Of a stretch of DNA of 64,000 bases, positions 61,690-64,000 are shown in pieces (the first letter of the stretch is position 1; each line of letters begins with the position of its first letter). The stretch is from Vitis vinifera (lineage: Eukaryota; Streptophyta; Magnoliopsida; Vitales; Vitaceae), in NCBI RefSeq assembly GCF_030704535.1, contig NC_081815.1, positions 19,366,001-19,430,000 on the forward strand, in the 5' to 3' direction. The notes under the pieces were generated by a model that searched no databases, was not told the DNA's origin, and saw only the letters and a program-made list of their open reading frames with translations. The translations under genes and the position numbers were made by a program.

Positions 61690-62340
61690 GTGAATGGGAT
61701 AGGGTGGGATGTTGGGGCTGCTGGAACTGATATTTTTAAGGAGTTCCAACGTCCAATGATGGGGAGTTGGAGTTGAAATTTTCTTCTGCACTATATACAC
61801 TCTGAAGTTGTTTCAGGTGGTTGTGGTGATAGATTGGTGTGGAAGATCTTTAGAAATGTTTGCTTCTCTATGAAGCCTTTATGTGAGTCAAATTTAGGGG
61901 CCTCCTGTTGCGAATAAGTGTGGGATTCTAAGGTTACATCTATGTTGGATTCTTTGCATAGGAGAGCAGTTTGGAGAAATGATTAGCTTATTGTTGGGTG
62001 GGGTTGGACTTATGTGAATTGGTGATGCTTATGTAAACAATGGTGTTGGCTAAACGTATTTTCATGCACTGTGGGAAGGCTTGCTGTTTGTGGACTTTGT
62101 TATTTCCTTTGCCTGGGGCTTCTTGGGTGCTTCCCCATACTCATAAGGATATGATGCTCTGCTTACATGGTAGTTTTGTGGGTAAGAGTCATAAGAGGTT
62201 AGATGGTTACTTTATGCTTATTTTGTTGTGTTTAGAAAGAGCATATGAATATGATTTTTCAGGGCTTGGAGGATTCTGAATTGGCAATGAAAGAAACTTC
62301 CCTCAAATCTTTTTCCATTTGGTCTAGAGATCCTTTGGGT
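61690..62340 (+). mobile_element. LINE ORF2 C-terminal remnant (zf-RVT region)
   Basis: Degenerate frames give 'DRLVWKIFRNVCFSMKPLCE', resembling the post-RT region of plant L1-type ORF2, then 'HCGKACCLWTLLF', 'GASWVLPHTHKDMM' and 'GSFVGKSHKR', resembling the C-terminal zf-RVT domain. Many stops are present. The 3' end is near 62340; no clear poly-A tail was seen. Confidence 0.65.
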
Positions 62341-62829
62341 TGCTAGTTTATTTAGGTGATGTTTGAATACATTTCCTAATTTTTTGTTTTTAAAAATAGT
62401 CTTATATTAAAGGTATGAATGCTGTTATAAAACATACGTACAAACTTTGTGCACTTGAAAACACTTCTTAAAATTTTTTTGTTATGAGGAAGTAAAAAGT
62501 TTTCACTTCCTCAAATTTTTGAAATTTTGTAAACAGTTTTGAAGGACACACAGTAACTTTCTATTTTTTGTACAAGAATTCTTATGTTTATATAGGGGTT
62601 TCTATTTTTAAAATTAAAAAAAAAAAGGAAGTGCATCCGAAGGCCACCTTATTTATTTACATTTTTGTAGATTTCATTGATGCCTTGGGTTATTATGCAA
62701 TTATAGCACCTGCTGTTTTTCCCTGTTGTTTCTTTGGCCTTCAGTGAGCTGTATATAATTTCTATGTATTAGGGTTCAGTCACATTTTGCTAGGCACCTG
62801 TTTTTTCCTGTATATAATTGGCATGTGAG

Positions 62830-64000
62830 TTACTCGGTTGTAGGATCTACCAGTCACTGTCTTGCTGAAAAACTGAAATCCCTTAAAAGGGACCTAAGAA
62901 GGTGGAACAAGGAAGTTTTTGGTAACGTTTCTGCTAAAAAAGTCGAGGCTCTTTCTCAAATATAGTTCTGGGATTCAAAGGCTTGTCTTAATCCCCTGTC
63001 CTCTGAGGAAGCAGAGGCTCGTTTGGGGGATTTGGAGGAGTATAAGAAGTGTGTTTTAATGGAAGAAACCTTTTGGAGGCAAAAATCCAGGGAGACATGG
63101 CTAAAGGAGGGGGATAAGAACACCAAATTCTTTCATAAGATGGCCAATGCCAGGGCGAGAAAGAACCTCTTATCCAAGGTGAACATTAATGGAAACTCCC
63201 TTACTAGTGCGGAAGATATCAAGGATGGGGTGTGTAGGGGTTATAGGACTTTGTTAGCGGAAACCGAGGATTAGAGACCAAGGATGGGGAATCTATAGTT
63301 TCGTGTTTTGGGATCAGAAAGGGCCAGAAGCTTAGAGGAGCCTTTTTCAGAAAAAGAAGTTTTTGAAACCCTCTACAGCCTCTCTGGAGATAAAACGCCA
63401 GGTCCGGATGGGTTCACCATGGCCTTCTGGCAATTCTCCTGGGATTTTACCAAAGCTGAGATTTTGGCCTTTTTTGATGAGTTTTTCCGCCTTGGCACTT
63501 TCCAGAGGAGCTTAAATTCCACATTTCTCGTCTTAATCCAAAAAAGGGGGGTGCGAAAGAGCTGAAAGACTTCAGACCAATAAACTTGGTAGGGAGCTTT
63601 TACAAATTACTCACCAAAGTCTTGGCTAATAGGCTGAAACAAGCTATTGGGGAGGTGGTTTCAGAGTACCAGCATGCATTCATTCGGAATAGGCAGATTC
63701 TGGATGCCGCTCTCATTGCAAACGAGACAGTAGACTCTAGGCTGAAGGTTAACATCCCTGGACTCCTCCTGAAACTAGACATTGAGAAGGCGTTTGATCA
63801 TATGTCAACTGGGATTGCCTTGTTTCAGTTATGTCCAAGATGGGGTTTGGGTAGAAGTGGATAAATTGGATCAGTTGGTGCATTTCCACAACCAACTTCT
63901 CAATTTTAATTAACGGGACCCCTTCAGACTTTTTTCGCAGCACTAGGGGCTTGAGACAAGGGGATCCTTTATCCCCTTATCTCTTCTTATTAGTCATGGA
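62830..64000 (+). mobile_element. LINE (L1-type) ORF2 reverse transcriptase fragment
   Basis: Frames in order encode 'LKSLKRDLRRWNKEVFGNVS', 'ETWLKEGDKNTKFFHKMA' (the linker between endonuclease and RT), 'GDKTPGPDGFTMAFWQ', 'DFRPINLVGSFYKLLTKVLA', 'EYQHAFIRNRQILDAALIA', 'LKLDIEKAFDH' and, at the edge, '[17 protein letters not shown]'. These are RT motifs of plant non-LTR retrotransposons. Stops near 62962 and 63272, a frameshift near 63535 and another near 63800 inactivate it. The catalytic DD box lies beyond the window. Confidence 0.9.

Larger units (their letters stand above)
60849..64000 (+). other. Third intron of the RAF-like gene, incomplete
   Basis: Begins with GTAGTAAC directly after the SERERL codons; no continuing kinase exon is found up to the window end, so it exceeds 3.15 kb. 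60849-61690 has no recognised feature. Two LINE pieces in sense orientation occupy much of the rest. 62350-62640 is A/T-rich, MITE-like text. Confidence 0.75.

Overview
This is a plant nuclear genome window: AT-rich, with spliced genes, plant-specific families and many retrotransposon remnants. The gene families, the young TRIM-type elements and the general look fit a woody eudicot, most likely grapevine (Vitis). That species call is inference and was not tested. The core is a tandem cluster of LRR receptor-like kinases of the LRR-XII type (the FLS2/EFR/Xa21-like immune receptor group), all with non-RD kinase domains. LAYOUT: 1-390 is a copy of an intergenic repeat module that recurs through the cluster. 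390-4970 is a decayed Copia retrotransposon on the minus strand that keeps its 5' LTR but has lost its 3' end. 5136-8138 and 15549-18552 are two apparently intact paralogous receptor kinases of 928 aa each, lying in a duplicated block of about 10.4 kb. Each is followed by the same small fossil of another kinase C-terminus. Between them are a solo-LTR-like fragment, AT-rich repeats, an antisense RLK fossil and an orphan exon-like ORF. The second block is interrupted at 20759-23888 by a 3.13 kb DNA transposon with terminal inverted repeats and a 9-bp target duplication, which is Mutator-like. From 27 to 32.8 kb lie RLK pseudogenes; one has a TRIM retrotransposon with three LTRs inserted exactly at its stop codon. 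32.8-38.6 kb is AT-rich repeats and LTR relics. A secreted matrix metalloproteinase gene lies on the minus strand at 38675-39613. A third, longer receptor kinase is at 41346-44322; its catalytic loop is altered and its C-terminus is frameshifted. More RLK fossils and a larger mosaic RLK pseudogene run to 51234. 51.2-57.4 kb has no recognisable gene. At 57892 a RAF-like (B4-type) MAPKKK gene with an N-terminal PB1 domain begins. Its first three coding exons lie here and the rest runs off the right edge; its long third intron holds two LINE ORF2 fragments. HOW IT FITS TOGETHER: the cluster shows birth-and-death evolution of candidate surface immune receptors. Two young copies share nearly identical kinase domains but differ at exposed LRR positions, while at least seven other copies or fragments are decaying. 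Transposons have shaped it: Copia removed the likely core promoter of the first receptor, the TRIM cut a pseudogene, and the Mutator-like element split a duplicated spacer. The metalloproteinase would act in the same compartment (the apoplast) as the receptor ectodomains, but nothing here shows a functional link. The RAF-like kinase is an unrelated neighbour. No CRISPR, tRNA or rRNA gene was seen. I found no wholly novel system; the best leads are the promoter exchange, the transposon structures, the Met-turn substitution in the metalloproteinase and the altered kinase of the third receptor.
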